From: CANMIH01 sp049116335
Lineage (GTDB): Bacteria; Pseudomonadota; Alphaproteobacteria; Rhodobacterales; Rhodobacteraceae
Direction of reading: 5' to 3'
Assembly: GCA_049116335.1 (NCBI GenBank)
Contig: JAGDYZ010000011.1
Coordinates: forward strand, 62,001-126,000
DNA length: 64,000 bases
The notes beneath the pieces were generated by a model. The model did not search any database, had not been told where the DNA came from, and worked only from the letters and a program-made list of their open reading frames with translations. Position numbers and translations under genes: made by a program. Below are positions 1 through 9,172 of this stretch, one piece after another. How positions within the stretch are numbered: position 1 is the first letter of the stretch; every line of letters begins with the position of its first letter.

Positions 1-1
1 T

Positions 2-328
2 AGGTATGTCGAAAGGGATGGAGATACATGGGCCCGGTGGGCGCGGCTTGCCGGAAGTGATGGGCATTTCGATGCCCCGGCGTGGCGATTGGAAACACGC
101 ATGTCTCTCGATGCTGCCATTCTTGGGTTGGGTGTCTATCTCGGCTCCGAGGAATGTGTGGCGGATGATCTGCGTACGGGGCGGCTGGTGCGCTGCTTCG
201 ACATCGGTCTGGCCGATGGCGCCTATCATCTCGTTCCTCGAGAAGGGGGCATGCGGCGTAAGGCGGTGCGCGCAACTTACACCTGGCTGATGGAGGGAAC
301 CGAAGCATTCCGCAGCGTCTCAGAGTAA
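2..328 (+). CDS. LysR-family regulator, C-terminal fragment (cut by window edge)
   Basis: The frame is open from the first bases of the window, so the gene begins upstream. About 108 residues are visible. They resemble the end of the LysR substrate-binding domain (GcvA-like): a hydrophobic strand with AAILGLGVYLG, then a variable stretch, an aromatic segment (YHLVPREG) and a final helix typical of the last 20-30 residues of the family. The DNA-binding helix-turn-helix would lie outside the window. About 200 bp without a gene separate it from atpI, so the two are probably not one operon. The family call is moderate; the target is unknown. Confidence 0.6.
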   Translation, partial: RYVERDGDTWARWARLAGSDGHFDAPAWRLETRMSLDAAILGLGVYLGSEECVADDLRTGRLVRCFDIGLADGAYHLVPREGGMRRKAVRATYTWLMEGTEAFRSVSE

Positions 329-528
329 CTTAACTGTCGGGTTGAATATGCGTTTTCGTCGCCTTTTGCGCAAATATTCCCTGCGACGTAATCACATCAG
401 TTTTCGGGCGGATGGCAAAACTGTTTGAAAACAAGGCCTTGATGTCGAGAATTTCAAGCTTAACGGCCTGTTGACTCAGAGGCCCCAGCACCTTAGCAAG
501 CCCGTGAACTCCACTGGGGCGACGTTTC

Positions 529-897
529 GTGAGCGACACCGATCCAAATCGTAAGATGGAAGAGCTCGAAGCTAAGCTCGATGCGATGAAAAAAGCGCAT
601 CAGCCCGAAAAGGCGCACCAGGAAGAGCACTATTCTCAGGCCAACATGGCCTGGCGCATGGTGACAGAGATGGTGGCTGGTCTTGGGATCGGCTTTGGCA
701 TCGGATACGGGCTTGACGCGCTTTTGGGCACGACACCGTTTCTTATGGTGCTGTTTACATTGTTGGGCATCGGCGCCGGCATCAACGTGATGCTGCGTAC
801 CGCGAAAGAGTTCCAACAGAAAGCAAACGCGCCGACGGGCGCAGAAGATATGAGCCCCTCAGGGGCAGGGGACAAAGGGGACGGCAATGGCGACTGA
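529..897 (+). CDS. atpI: ATP synthase accessory protein I (AtpI)
   Basis: Small membrane protein encoded first in F0 operons, thought to help assemble the c-ring. The product has 122 residues: a charged, coiled-coil-prone N-terminus (residues 1-40), then two membrane helices (about 47-70 and 75-95) with a glycine-rich GLGIGFGIGYGLDALLG segment, then a hydrophilic tail. It starts with GTG at 529, with only a weak purine stretch upstream. Its end overlaps the start of atpB by 11 bases, which implies translational coupling. Family and position both support the call. Confidence 0.9.
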   Translation: MSDTDPNRKMEELEAKLDAMKKAHQPEKAHQEEHYSQANMAWRMVTEMVAGLGIGFGIGYGLDALLGTTPFLMVLFTLLGIGAGINVMLRTAKEFQQKANAPTGAEDMSPSGAGDKGDGNGD

Positions 898-1657
898 AAC
901 GCACGGCGCAGACAAAGCAGCAGAGGCAGGCGGTCTCGTCTTCCATCCGATGGATCAGTTCATCGTTAAGCCGCTGTTTGGCGATGGCGCGGTTGGGATG
1001 TTCACCATCACCAACGTGACCCTGTGGCTGTTCCTCGCAATTGTGACCATCACCATCATGATGGTTGTCGGCACCTCGCGCCGCGCAATCGTTCCCTCGC
1101 GTAGCCAGTCGGTTGCAGAGATGGCTTATGGCTTCATCCACAAAATGGTTGAAGACGTGGCTGGCAAGGACGGTCTGGTGTACTTCCCCTACATCATGAC
1201 CCTGTTCATGTTCATCGTCACCGCCAACTTCCTGGGTCTGATCCCCATGAGCTTCACCACCACCTCGCACTTTGCAGTGACCGTGGTTCTGGCTCTGGCC
1301 GTGTTCCTGACCGTAACCATCCTTGGTTTTGTCAAAAACGGCGCGGGCTTCCTGAGCCTGTTCTGGCCGAGCTCAGCGCCTGCTCCGCTGCGTCCGGTTC
1401 TGGCGATCATCGAACTGATCTCGTACTTCGTGCGCCCGGTCAGCCACTCGATCCGTCTTGCAGGTAACGTTATGGCGGGCCACGCGGTTATCAAAGTGTT
1501 CGCAGGCTTCGCTGCCGTCGCCGCGATCTCACCGCTGACCATCGTCGCGATCACCGCCATGTATGGCTTGGAAATTCTGGTGGCCTTCATTCAGGCCTAC
1601 GTCTTCACCATCCTGACATGCGTCTACCTGAAAGACGCTCTGCACCCGGCGCACTAA
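887..1657 (+). CDS. atpB: F0F1 ATP synthase subunit a
   Basis: Stator channel subunit of the F0 proton path in the inner membrane. The product has 256 residues with five to six membrane helices. The essential arginine lies at residue 190 in HSIRLAGNVMAGH, the helix that faces the c-ring. The C-terminal helix IQAYVFTILTCVYLKDAL is also typical. It overlaps atpI by 11 bases and precedes atpE by about 100 bases. Alphaproteobacteria keep the F1 genes at another locus, and none appear here. Confidence 0.97.
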   Translation: MATETHGADKAAEAGGLVFHPMDQFIVKPLFGDGAVGMFTITNVTLWLFLAIVTITIMMVVGTSRRAIVPSRSQSVAEMAYGFIHKMVEDVAGKDGLVYFPYIMTLFMFIVTANFLGLIPMSFTTTSHFAVTVVLALAVFLTVTILGFVKNGAGFLSLFWPSSAPAPLRPVLAIIELISYFVRPVSHSIRLAGNVMAGHAVIKVFAGFAAVAAISPLTIVAITAMYGLEILVAFIQAYVFTILTCVYLKDALHPAH

Positions 1658-1761
1658 ACCGGCGACGCAGGTCACACACAAAGTTACTCGAGCCTGAGGC
1701 AACCTTGGGCTCGCCCGAAACACCAAGAACGCAACTTCCAAAAATCGTAAGGAGATTCACC

Positions 1762-1986
1762 ATGGAAGGTCAACTCGCACACATCGGCGCAGGTCTCGCA
1801 GGTCTGGGTACTGGTCTCGCAGCTCTGGGTGTTGGCAACGTTGCTGCCAACTTCCTGGCCGGCGCACTGCGCAACCCCTCGGCAGCTGCTTCGCAGACTG
1901 CAACTCTCTTCATCGGCATCGCGTTTGCAGAAGCCCTGGGCATCTTCTCGTTCCTGGTTGCTCTGCTGCTGATGTTCGCCGTCTAA
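1762..1986 (+). CDS. atpE: F0F1 ATP synthase subunit c
   Basis: Ring-forming proteolipid that carries protons. The product has 74 residues and two membrane helices: a glycine-rich first helix (GAGLAGLGTGLAALGVG), a polar loop with RNPS, and a second helix with the proton-carrying glutamate at residue 57 in AFAEALGIF. The ATG at 1762 follows a strong AAGGAG (1749-1754); longer upstream frames lack family similarity. The carboxylate surroundings look proton-specific rather than sodium-specific. A perfect hairpin follows the gene, as expected for the most abundant subunit. Confidence 0.97.
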   Translation: MEGQLAHIGAGLAGLGTGLAALGVGNVAANFLAGALRNPSAAASQTATLFIGIAFAEALGIFSFLVALLLMFAV

Positions 1987-2013
1987 TCCACGGAACTTAA
2001 GATCCTTACGCGC

Positions 2014-2041
2014 GGGCGGTTTGGCCAAAGTCAAACCGCCC
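2014..2041 (+). promoter_or_regulatory. Intercistronic mRNA hairpin between atpE and atpF'
   Basis: A perfect 10-bp inverted repeat (GGGCGGTTTG / CAAACCGCCC) with an 8-base loop. It has no T-run on either side, so it is unlikely to terminate. Hairpins of this kind after subunit c genes can protect the upstream message and raise the c to b ratio. The structure is seen; the role is inferred. Confidence 0.6.
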
Positions 2042-2075
2042 GATCGATCTAATTGAAGTTCCGACGGAGGACGAC

Positions 2076-2633
2076 ATGGCGACCGAATCGCACGGAGCCG
2101 CATCAGACGTTGTCAGCGCCTGTCTCGACGCAAACGGCTCGGCACTTGGTATGCCGCAGTTGTGCGGTGAGTGGGTCTGGAACCAGGTGTTTTGGCTCGT
2201 CATCGCCCTAGTGGTGATCTATTTTGTTCTGGCACGCATCGCGTTGCCGCGGATTGCCTCCGTACTGGCGGAACGTCAGGGAACAATCACAAATGATATC
2301 GCTGCAGCGGAAGAGCTGAAGCGCAAGGCCAAGGAGGCCGAAGCCGCCTATGAACAGGCGCTGGCAGATGCACGCTCCGAAGCTCAGGCCATTGCGCAGA
2401 AGACACGCGACGCGATCAAAGCTGATCTCGATAAAGCACTGGCTAAGGCCGATGTAGAGATTGGTGAGAAAACTGCTGAATCGGAAAAGGCAATTGCCGA
2501 AATCCGTGCCTCAGCACTGGAAAATGTTGAAGTTGTGGCAAAAGACACCGCTGAAGCCATTGTTGCCGCCCTGGGTGGTAAGGTTGATGCGGGCAAAGTT
2601 GCAACAGCTGTAGCAAGCCGGATGAAAGGGTAA
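2076..2633 (+). CDS. atpF2: F0F1 ATP synthase subunit b' (second b subunit)
   Basis: Peripheral stalk subunit paired with b, as in photosynthetic and many alphaproteobacterial enzymes. The product has 185 residues: a short N-terminus, one membrane helix at about 45-65 (VFWLVIALVVIYFVL), then a long alanine- and charge-rich coiled coil to the C-terminus. It lacks the cleavable-looking leader of its neighbour b. GGAGG lies just upstream of the ATG. It is encoded 4 bases before atpF, a clear operon. Confidence 0.93.
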   Translation: MATESHGAASDVVSACLDANGSALGMPQLCGEWVWNQVFWLVIALVVIYFVLARIALPRIASVLAERQGTITNDIAAAEELKRKAKEAEAAYEQALADARSEAQAIAQKTRDAIKADLDKALAKADVEIGEKTAESEKAIAEIRASALENVEVVAKDTAEAIVAALGGKVDAGKVATAVASRMKG

Positions 2634-2637
2634 GACA

Positions 2638-3198
2638 ATGCGTAAATTGATCCTTCCCGCTCTGCTTGGCCTTTCGGCCAGCCCGGCGTTCGCTGCAAGT
2701 GGTCCCTTCTTTTCGCTCGGCAATACCGACTTCGTAGTGTTGCTTGGCTTCCTCCTGTTCCTCGCGATCCTCGTGTACTTCAAAGTACCGGGTATGTTGG
2801 GTGGAATGCTGGACAACCGGGCCACAGACATCCGCAACGAGCTTGATGAAGCCCGTGCTCTGCGTGAAGAAGCTCAGACGCTGCTTGCCAGCTACGAGCG
2901 CAAATCGCGTGAAGTTCAGGACCAGGCAGACCGCATCGTGGCTTCGGCCAAGACCGAAGCGGAAGCCGCTGCTGTTCAGGCACGTGAAGATCTGAAAGTT
3001 TCGATCGAACGCCGTCTGGCCGCCGCTCAGGCTCAGATTGCTTCGGCAGAAGCTTCGGCTGTGAAAGAGGTTCGTGACCTTGCCGCTCAGGTGGCAATTG
3101 GTGCCGCAACTGATGTTGTTGCCGACCAGATGACCGCTGCTGAGGCGGGCAAGCTGATCGACACATCGATCGCCGAAGTGGGTGCAAAGCTGCACTAA
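2638..3198 (+). CDS. atpF: F0F1 ATP synthase subunit b
   Basis: Peripheral stalk subunit that holds F1 against rotation. The product has 186 residues. The N-terminus looks like a signal sequence (MRKLILPALLGLSASPAFA), followed by a membrane helix at about 30-50 (FVVLLGFLLFLAILVYF) and a long heptad-bearing coiled coil. It is the last gene of the atp operon, which ends in an intrinsic terminator 26 bases downstream. Confidence 0.94.
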   Translation: MRKLILPALLGLSASPAFAASGPFFSLGNTDFVVLLGFLLFLAILVYFKVPGMLGGMLDNRATDIRNELDEARALREEAQTLLASYERKSREVQDQADRIVASAKTEAEAAAVQAREDLKVSIERRLAAAQAQIASAEASAVKEVRDLAAQVAIGAATDVVADQMTAAEAGKLIDTSIAEVGAKLH

Positions 3199-3223
3199 GC
3201 GGTTAACACAGTACTTTGAAACA

Positions 3224-3249
3224 GGCCCGGCCATTTGGCTGGGCCTTTT
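3224..3249 (+). terminator. Intrinsic terminator of the atp operon
   Basis: Nine paired bases including one G-T (GGCCCGGCC / GGCTGGGCC) around an ATTT loop, followed by TTTT. It sits directly after atpF. Confidence 0.85.
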
Positions 3250-3384
3250 CTGTTTCGATATGCGGCGCAACCGCCACGTTGGAATGTAGACAGATGGCGG
3301 GTGTCTTTTCTTGACGTTGATCACAAGATACGGTTGAACCGGCACTCCACAGGTGGAACATGTGGGGCAAAGAAGGGGTCAAAC

Positions 3385-4194
3385 GTGGCGCATATCATTG
3401 TTGTCGGAAACGAAAAGGGCGGCGCTGGTAAGTCGACGGTCTCGATGCATGTGGCAACGGCTCTGGCCCGCATGGGGCACCGCACCGGTTGTTTGGATCT
3501 CGACCTTCGCCAGAAAAGCATGGGGCGCTATCTCGACAACCGTCGCAAGCATCTTGAAAGCCTTGAGGTCGAGCTTCCAACGCCGATCTACATGGATCTA
3601 CCTGAGGTCGACAAAGCGGCGCTGGCACCGGGTGAAAACGCCTTTGATCATCGTCTATCCCAGGCTGTGGCCGCACTCGAGGCTGAATGTGATTTTATCA
3701 TTATTGACTGCCCGGGGTCTCATACCCGTCTCAGCCAGGTGGCGCATTCCCTTGCCGATACACTGATCACACCCTTGAACGACAGCTTTGTCGATTTCGA
3801 TCTCTTGGCCCGGATCGACAATGATGGCGAAAAGATTTTGGGGCCGTCGGTCTATTCCGAAATGGTTTGGTCCGCGCGGCAGTTGCGCGCTCAGGCCGGA
3901 CTGGCGCCCATCGACTGGATCGTGTTGCGCAATCGTCTGGGTGCCCAGCAGATGGTCAACAAGGCCAAGATGGAAAAGGCGTTGGATCGCCTGTCCAAGC
4001 GGATCGGGTTCCGTATTGCGCCGGGCTTTTCCGAACGGGTCATTTTCCGCGAGCTGTTCCCACGTGGCCTGACTTTGCTGGACCTCAAAGATGTCGGGGT
4101 GAAACAGCTCAATATCTCGAACGTCGCTGCGCGACAGGAGCTTCGAGATTTGATGAAAACCATCGAACTTCCAGATGTCGACATCAACTTCTAA
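3385..4194 (+). CDS. mipZ: Division-plane positioning ATPase MipZ
   Basis: ParA/MinD-class ATPase that forms a polar gradient through ParB and keeps FtsZ at mid-cell. Set from GTG 3385 with AGAAGGGG upstream, the product has 269 residues; a longer frame to 3235 would run through the atp terminator. Deviant Walker A KGGAGKST lies at residues 11-18, followed by the MipZ-typical DLDLRQ. The FIIIDCPG segment is Walker B-like. ParA proteins of plasmids lack the DLDLRQ feature. It stands alone between two terminators, so it probably has its own promoter. Confidence 0.92.
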   Translation: MAHIIVVGNEKGGAGKSTVSMHVATALARMGHRTGCLDLDLRQKSMGRYLDNRRKHLESLEVELPTPIYMDLPEVDKAALAPGENAFDHRLSQAVAALEAECDFIIIDCPGSHTRLSQVAHSLADTLITPLNDSFVDFDLLARIDNDGEKILGPSVYSEMVWSARQLRAQAGLAPIDWIVLRNRLGAQQMVNKAKMEKALDRLSKRIGFRIAPGFSERVIFRELFPRGLTLLDLKDVGVKQLNISNVAARQELRDLMKTIELPDVDINF

Positions 4195-4197
4195 ATG

Positions 4198-4233
4198 ACA
4201 AAGCCCCGGTCAGTTCCGGGGCTTTGTTTGTTT
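4198..4233 (+). terminator. Terminator shared by mipZ and the convergent membrane gene
   Basis: A perfect 12-bp stem (ACAAAGCCCCGG / CCGGGGCTTTGT) with a 6-base loop, followed by TTGTTT on the plus strand. The minus strand also has a T-rich exit, so it may work in both directions. Confidence 0.85.
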
Positions 4234-4245
4234 CTAGAGCTTGTA

Positions 4246-5457
4246 TTATTCGGCCGGGATGGCCTGCGCTGTTGTCCGGCCAAAGTGCTGGCGGCCAAGC
4301 CGCAGTACTAGCAGGATTGCGATGGCCTGGGCGATCAGGGCGATGCCGGTCACCGACCAATACGCCACGCCAAACTTTGTGATGAGACCAGCGGCAACCA
4401 GACCTTTGTTGGTGAAGAAGTGGATCATCACCGAAAGCGCAACGGCGGGACAGACAAGAGCGTAGGAGCCGGGTGAGGTTTTTGGCCCCATGACAAAGTC
4501 CGTGAAATAGCCCTGCGCCTTGAGAACAACAGCGCCCAACCCAAGGAACGCAATCTGGATGCCAAGTAGTCGCGCTAGCAGCCCCATGGTTTCTCCGTTG
4601 CTAGTATGAACGTCAAAGGTTGTGTGCAACCCGTGGTTCTGGCGTAGAAGCATAATCCCCAGAACGGTGACAATCGGGACAATAATCATCAGGGTCGGCC
4701 CAGCTTCGCGCGCCGTGCCATGTTGCAGCATCGACGCAAAGGCGGTGGCGGCGGCCAACAGTGTATAGAGAACCGCAATGGTGCCCAGGAACGTCGACAG
4801 AATGAAAGCCACGCCGACGGTAGCAGGATTCGTGCTCATCGCTGCAGGTGCAGAGAACCCAACGGCAATCATTGACACAGCAAAGGCAGGAAGCAACTGA
4901 GCAAATGAGTTGTGCGCTGTGACATCAAACACGCCACCCTGCGACAAGACCCGGCCCAAGAAGGCGCCAATCATGCGAAGGGCAAGAAGGGCAAGCAGGG
5001 TGAATGCAACAAGCGCCAGAGGAAAGAGATATTCGACGATCGACCAAAGGCCGGGCACAAAGACGAGGCCCACAATGAACAGTGTATTCACGGTCATTGC
5101 TGCCGCAAGGGGCATGGCCAAGAGGGTCGATTCTGCGTTCGAATTACGCAAAGCGGTGTAGGCGTCCGTCTGTTTGAACGCGGCGTAGGCGCTGAGGTTC
5201 CAGAGCAAAAGCCGCACATTTGTGAAGGCAAAAAAGGCGATGCCTGCCATGGCCACAACGATTGTAAACTGCATTCCAACAGACCCGCCTGAAACGACTG
5301 CCATCAGATCTTCGAAGACCGGAACCGGGCGACCTTTGTGTGGGACCCAAAACATCAGGTACATAAAAAACGTGACCGAAAGACCACCGGCGCCAAGCGA
5401 GGCGAGAAAATAGAGCGGTGACCACGTGTCAGCGGGGCGTGTGGTGGGGGAGGACAT
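4246..5457 (-). CDS. Multi-pass inner-membrane protein of unassigned family, candidate persulfide-regulated gene
   Basis: I do not recognise the family with confidence. The 403-residue product shows about ten to eleven hydrophobic segments spread through its length. Between them are polar turns such as VPHKGRPVPVFEDL (about 38-51) and RQNHGLHTTFDVHTSNGE (about 275-292), and it carries no soluble domain. The first segment (LYFLASLGAGGLSVTFFMYLMFWVP) resembles transporters or dicarboxylate/anion channels more than enzymes. TAGGAG precedes the ATG. The important clue is the upstream DNA: two ATTC-N8-GAAT operators end 12 bp before the start codon. That points to a role in handling sulfide, sulfite or another sulfur species. 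Confidence 0.6.
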   Translation of the reverse strand: MSSPTTRPADTWSPLYFLASLGAGGLSVTFFMYLMFWVPHKGRPVPVFEDLMAVVSGGSVGMQFTIVVAMAGIAFFAFTNVRLLLWNLSAYAAFKQTDAYTALRNSNAESTLLAMPLAAAMTVNTLFIVGLVFVPGLWSIVEYLFPLALVAFTLLALLALRMIGAFLGRVLSQGGVFDVTAHNSFAQLLPAFAVSMIAVGFSAPAAMSTNPATVGVAFILSTFLGTIAVLYTLLAAATAFASMLQHGTAREAGPTLMIIVPIVTVLGIMLLRQNHGLHTTFDVHTSNGETMGLLARLLGIQIAFLGLGAVVLKAQGYFTDFVMGPKTSPGSYALVCPAVALSVMIHFFTNKGLVAAGLITKFGVAYWSVTGIALIAQAIAILLVLRLGRQHFGRTTAQAIPAE

Positions 5458-5469
5458 GGGAAACTCCTA

Positions 5470-5514
5470 ACATTCCAAAACTAGAATGTAATATACATTC
5501 GAAAATAGGAATGT
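5470..5514. promoter_or_regulatory. Tandem SqrR/BigR-type operators
   Basis: Two copies of ACATTC-N8-GAATGT, at 5470-5489 and 5495-5514, with centres 25 bp apart. Each contains an exact ATTC-N8-GAAT, the site I know for the ArsR-family persulfide sensor SqrR and its relative BigR. The flanking AT-rich sequence fits a repressed promoter. The repeats are seen; the regulator is inferred, and no bigR/sqrR gene lies in the window. Confidence 0.7.
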
Positions 5515-5677
5515 AAAGACCTATGCGAGTTACTGCGAGGCAATGGGGCACTCCGCCAGATCACGCGCAATATCTTGTGGACAACTGGCGGTGATCCGCC
5601 AAATGGGCGGGCTCTGGCGTTGACCGGGCTCAATGTAACAGGCAAATTATGCCTCTTACTTGACGAGGATGCCCCGC

Positions 5678-8600
5678 TTGCAGTTCAACAAGCTTCGCCT
5701 GACCGGCTTTAAAAGTTTCGTAGATCCCACGGATCTGGTGATCGCCAATGGGCTGACCGGGGTTGTCGGACCAAACGGCTGTGGCAAATCCAACCTGCTT
5801 GAAGCGCTCCGCTGGGTCATGGGTGAAAACCGCCCGACAGCCATGCGTGGCGGGGGCATGGAAGACGTCATCTTTGCCGGGGCGGCCAGCCGACCGGCGA
5901 AAAACTTTGCCGAAGTGAGCCTGTCTATCGACAACAGCGACCGTCTCGCGCCCGCGGGGTTCAACGACAGCGACGGGCTCGACATTGTGCGCCGGATCAC
6001 GCGAGACGTGGGGTCCGCTTACAAGGTGAATTCGAAAGACACCCGCGCCCGCGATGTGCAGATGTTGTTCGCGGATGCCGGAACCGGGTCGCAGTCTCCG
6101 GCAATGGTGCGTCAGGGGCAGATTGCCGAATTGATCAACGCCAAACCAAAAAACCGTCGCAAGGTTCTGGAAGATGCGGCGGGGATCGGTGGGTTGTACC
6201 AGCGTCGCCACGAAGCCGAGTTGAAACTGAAAAACACCGAAGCCAATCTTCTGCGTGTCGATGACGTGGTTGAGCAATTGGCTGGTCAGCTTTCACAATT
6301 GGCCCGTCAGGCCCGGCAGGCGGCCAAGTATCGGGCGATTGGCGAAGAGCTACGACAGGCTGAAGGGCAACTGTTGTATCGGCGTTGGAAAGAAGCCGAT
6401 CTTTCGTGTGAGGTGGCTGAGCAAGACCGCAAAGATAAGGCCAGTATTGCTGCCCAGGCGGAGGCCCTCGTCGTCTCAGCTTCAAATGCATTAGCGCAGG
6501 CAGAAGAGGCTCTGCCGCCACTGCGTGAGGAAGAGGCCATTGCCTCTGCCATCCTTCAACGGCTCAAGGTTCAGCGGGACACAATCGCAGATCAGGAAAA
6601 ACGCGCGCGTGCGTTGATAGAGACTTTGACGGCTCGCATTGCTCAGCTTGATCGCGATATGGGGCGTGAGAGCGGATTGAATAAGGATGCGGGCGAAACA
6701 CTGGCCCGGCTGCAGGCAGAGGCAAAGGAACTCGCCGCCGAAGAAGAAGGGTTTGAAGACCGGTTGGTCGATGCCAGTGACCTTGCCGCCGAAGCTTTGA
6801 CAGTGCTGCAAGCGCGCGAGGCGGATCTGACCGAACAAACCGATCATCTCGCCCGTTTGGGAGCTAAACACCAATCCGCGCAACGTTTTTTGGCGGACAG
6901 CAGAAAAACACTGGACCGCACGGAAACCGAAGCAGAGCGGGCGCGGCAGGCTGTGGCTCAGGCAACCGAGGCGCTCACTGCGGCCAAAGCTGCGGCAGAG
7001 GCGGAAATTCAGGCACAGGCAGAGACGCAGGCTATGGCAGAGCGCGCTGATCGCCTGTTGGCTGATGCGGAAACAGCCCGAGCCGACACTCAGAGCAGAG
7101 AAGCCGAGGCGCGCGCCGAGCGGTCACAATCCGAAGGGGAAATGACTGCGCTGCAGGCCGAAGTCACCGCCTTGGCGCGCCTGCTGGACCGTGACACGGC
7201 AGAGGGTGGCCAGATTATGGACCGTCTGCAGGTGGAGCAGGGGTTTGAAAAGGCGCTTGGTGCGGCTTTGGCGGATGACCTCCGCGCACCGGAGGTCGAT
7301 GGGGACGGGCCGTCCGGTTGGTCGGTTCTACCGGCTTACGACGTCACCCAAACACTGCCTCAACATGTCACGGCCCTGACGCAACATGTTTCCGTGCCAG
7401 ATGTGCTGGAGCGTCGCATGAGCCAGATTGGTCTGGTTGCGGCAGAGGACGGCCCCCGTTTGCAGCCCCTGTTGAAGCCGGGCCAGCGTTTGGTGTCTTT
7501 GGACGGGGATCTCTGGCGTTGGGATGGGTTTCGGGCCTGGGCCGAAGATCAACCTTCGGCGGCAGCGCTGCGCCTTGAGCAGATCAACCGCCTTGAGGCC
7601 CTAAAACAAGAAATGGCTGCGGCAACGGCGCGGTTGGACGGAACGCGCGCCGCGCATGACGCGTTGGTGGCACGTCTAAGCGAACTGACCGCAGCGGACA
7701 AAGCCGCGCGCGAGGCCCGCCGCGATGCGGATCTGGCGCTGACTCAGGCCACCCGTGGATTGAACCGCGCAGAGGGTGATCGGGATCTGGCAGAAAGCAA
7801 GCTTGAAAGTGCAAGCCTGTCCGTGCGGCGTTTTGAAGATGAAGCTGGCGCGGCACGGGCGCAATTGGCCGAAGCAGAACGCGCTGTTGCCGGATTGGAA
7901 GACCTGGACGCCACGCGCGCGCAGGTGGCGGATATCAAATTGACGGTAGAGGCCGCGCGGATGACCATGATGGCGCGCCGATCGGCCCATGATGAGTTGA
8001 AACGCGACGGCGCGGCGCGGCGCACCCGTATCGCGCAGGTCGAAAAAGATCTGGTGGGCTGGCGCGCCCGTTTGGACACCGCCGAGAAACACGCGGCTGA
8101 GCTCGCCCAACGCAAAGCGCAGAGCGAAGCAGAGTTGGCTGAGGCGGCCTCACTGCCCGATGGGTTGGTTGCGGAACGTCAGGAGTTGGCAGGCCGAATC
8201 GACAGCGCCGAGACGCGCCGGACAGCTGCCACCGCTGCCCTGACTTCCGGAGAAACGGCCCGTCGCGAAGCACAGACGGCCGAACGTGAGTCTGAGAAAA
8301 AGGCGGGTGAGGCCCGCGAGGTGCGTGCCCGCGCCGAGGCGCGTTCTGAGGCCGCCGTCGAAGTGGTTACCGCCGCAGCCGCCCGGATCATGGAAGATCT
8401 TGACCTGACCCCAGAGGCGCTTTTTGCGACGCTGGATTGCAACGACGACATGCCGAAAGCGGATCAGATCGAAGGCGATGTGGCCCGCCTGAAACGCCAA
8501 CGTGACGCCTTGGGTGCTGTGAACCTGCGGGCGGAGGACGACGCAAAGGAAATTCAGGACGAGCATGACACACTGGTTCAGGAAAAGGCCGATCTGGAAG

Positions 8601-9130
8601 AGGCGATTAAAACTCTGCGCGGCGGCATATCTGGCCTCAACCGAGAAGGGCGCGAGCGCCTGTTGACCGCGTTTGAACAGGTGAACAGCAACTTTCGCAT
8701 GTTGTTCACGCATCTGTTCGGTGGTGGCGAAGCAAATCTGGTGATGGTTGAAAGTGACGATCCTCTGGAGGCGGGCCTTGAAATCATGTGCCAGCCCCCG
8801 GGCAAAAAGCTCTCAACCCTGTCGTTGCTTTCCGGCGGCGAGCAGACGCTGACGGCGCTCGCACTGATCTTTGCTGTCTTCCTGGCCAATCCTGCGCCGA
8901 TTTGTGTGCTTGATGAGGTCGATGCGCCATTGGATGACGCCAACGTGACGCGCTTTTGTGACATGCTGGATGAGATGTGCCGCCGCACAGACACGCGGTT
9001 CCTGATCATCACCCACCATGCTGTCACAATGTCTCGTATGGATCGCCTCTTTGGGGTGACCATGCAGGAGCAAGGCGTCAGCCAGCTGGTTTCTGTTGAT
9101 CTGAAAAAGGCGGAAACCTTGGTCGCGTGA
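5678..9130 (+). CDS. smc: Chromosome segregation protein SMC
   Basis: Condensin ATPase that organises and segregates the chromosome. I prefer TTG 5678, nine bases after GAGG, giving 1150 residues that begin MQFNKLRLTGFKSF as in relatives; TTG 5660 or ATG 5669 would add a few residues. Walker A GPNGCGKSN lies near residue 35. Two long coiled coils flank a hinge at about 500-630. The C-terminal ABC signature is LSGGEQ, with Walker B ICVLDEVDAPLDDANV. Length is normal for the family. No scpA or scpB is adjacent. Confidence 0.96.
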   Translation: MQFNKLRLTGFKSFVDPTDLVIANGLTGVVGPNGCGKSNLLEALRWVMGENRPTAMRGGGMEDVIFAGAASRPAKNFAEVSLSIDNSDRLAPAGFNDSDGLDIVRRITRDVGSAYKVNSKDTRARDVQMLFADAGTGSQSPAMVRQGQIAELINAKPKNRRKVLEDAAGIGGLYQRRHEAELKLKNTEANLLRVDDVVEQLAGQLSQLARQARQAAKYRAIGEELRQAEGQLLYRRWKEADLSCEVAEQDRKDKASIAAQAEALVVSASNALAQAEEALPPLREEEAIASAILQRLKVQRDTIADQEKRARALIETLTARIAQLDRDMGRESGLNKDAGETLARLQAEAKELAAEEEGFEDRLVDASDLAAEALTVLQAREADLTEQTDHLARLGAKHQSAQRFLADSRKTLDRTETEAERARQAVAQATEALTAAKAAAEAEIQAQAETQAMAERADRLLADAETARADTQSREAEARAERSQSEGEMTALQAEVTALARLLDRDTAEGGQIMDRLQVEQGFEKALGAALADDLRAPEVDGDGPSGWSVLPAYDVTQTLPQHVTALTQHVSVPDVLERRMSQIGLVAAEDGPRLQPLLKPGQRLVSLDGDLWRWDGFRAWAEDQPSAAALRLEQINRLEALKQEMAAATARLDGTRAAHDALVARLSELTAADKAAREARRDADLALTQATRGLNRAEGDRDLAESKLESASLSVRRFEDEAGAARAQLAEAERAVAGLEDLDATRAQVADIKLTVEAARMTMMARRSAHDELKRDGAARRTRIAQVEKDLVGWRARLDTAEKHAAELAQRKAQSEAELAEAASLPDGLVAERQELAGRIDSAETRRTAATAALTSGETARREAQTAERESEKKAGEAREVRARAEARSEAAVEVVTAAAARIMEDLDLTPEALFATLDCNDDMPKADQIEGDVARLKRQRDALGAVNLRAEDDAKEIQDEHDTLVQEKADLEEAIKTLRGGISGLNREGRERLLTAFEQVNSNFRMLFTHLFGGGEANLVMVESDDPLEAGLEIMCQPPGKKLSTLSLLSGGEQTLTALALIFAVFLANPAPICVLDEVDAPLDDANVTRFCDMLDEMCRRTDTRFLIITHHAVTMSRMDRLFGVTMQEQGVSQLVSVDLKKAETLVA

Positions 9131-9172
9131 TCGTGACGGGTCATTGATCCGCTGGCAGGTTAGGCTGCCGGC

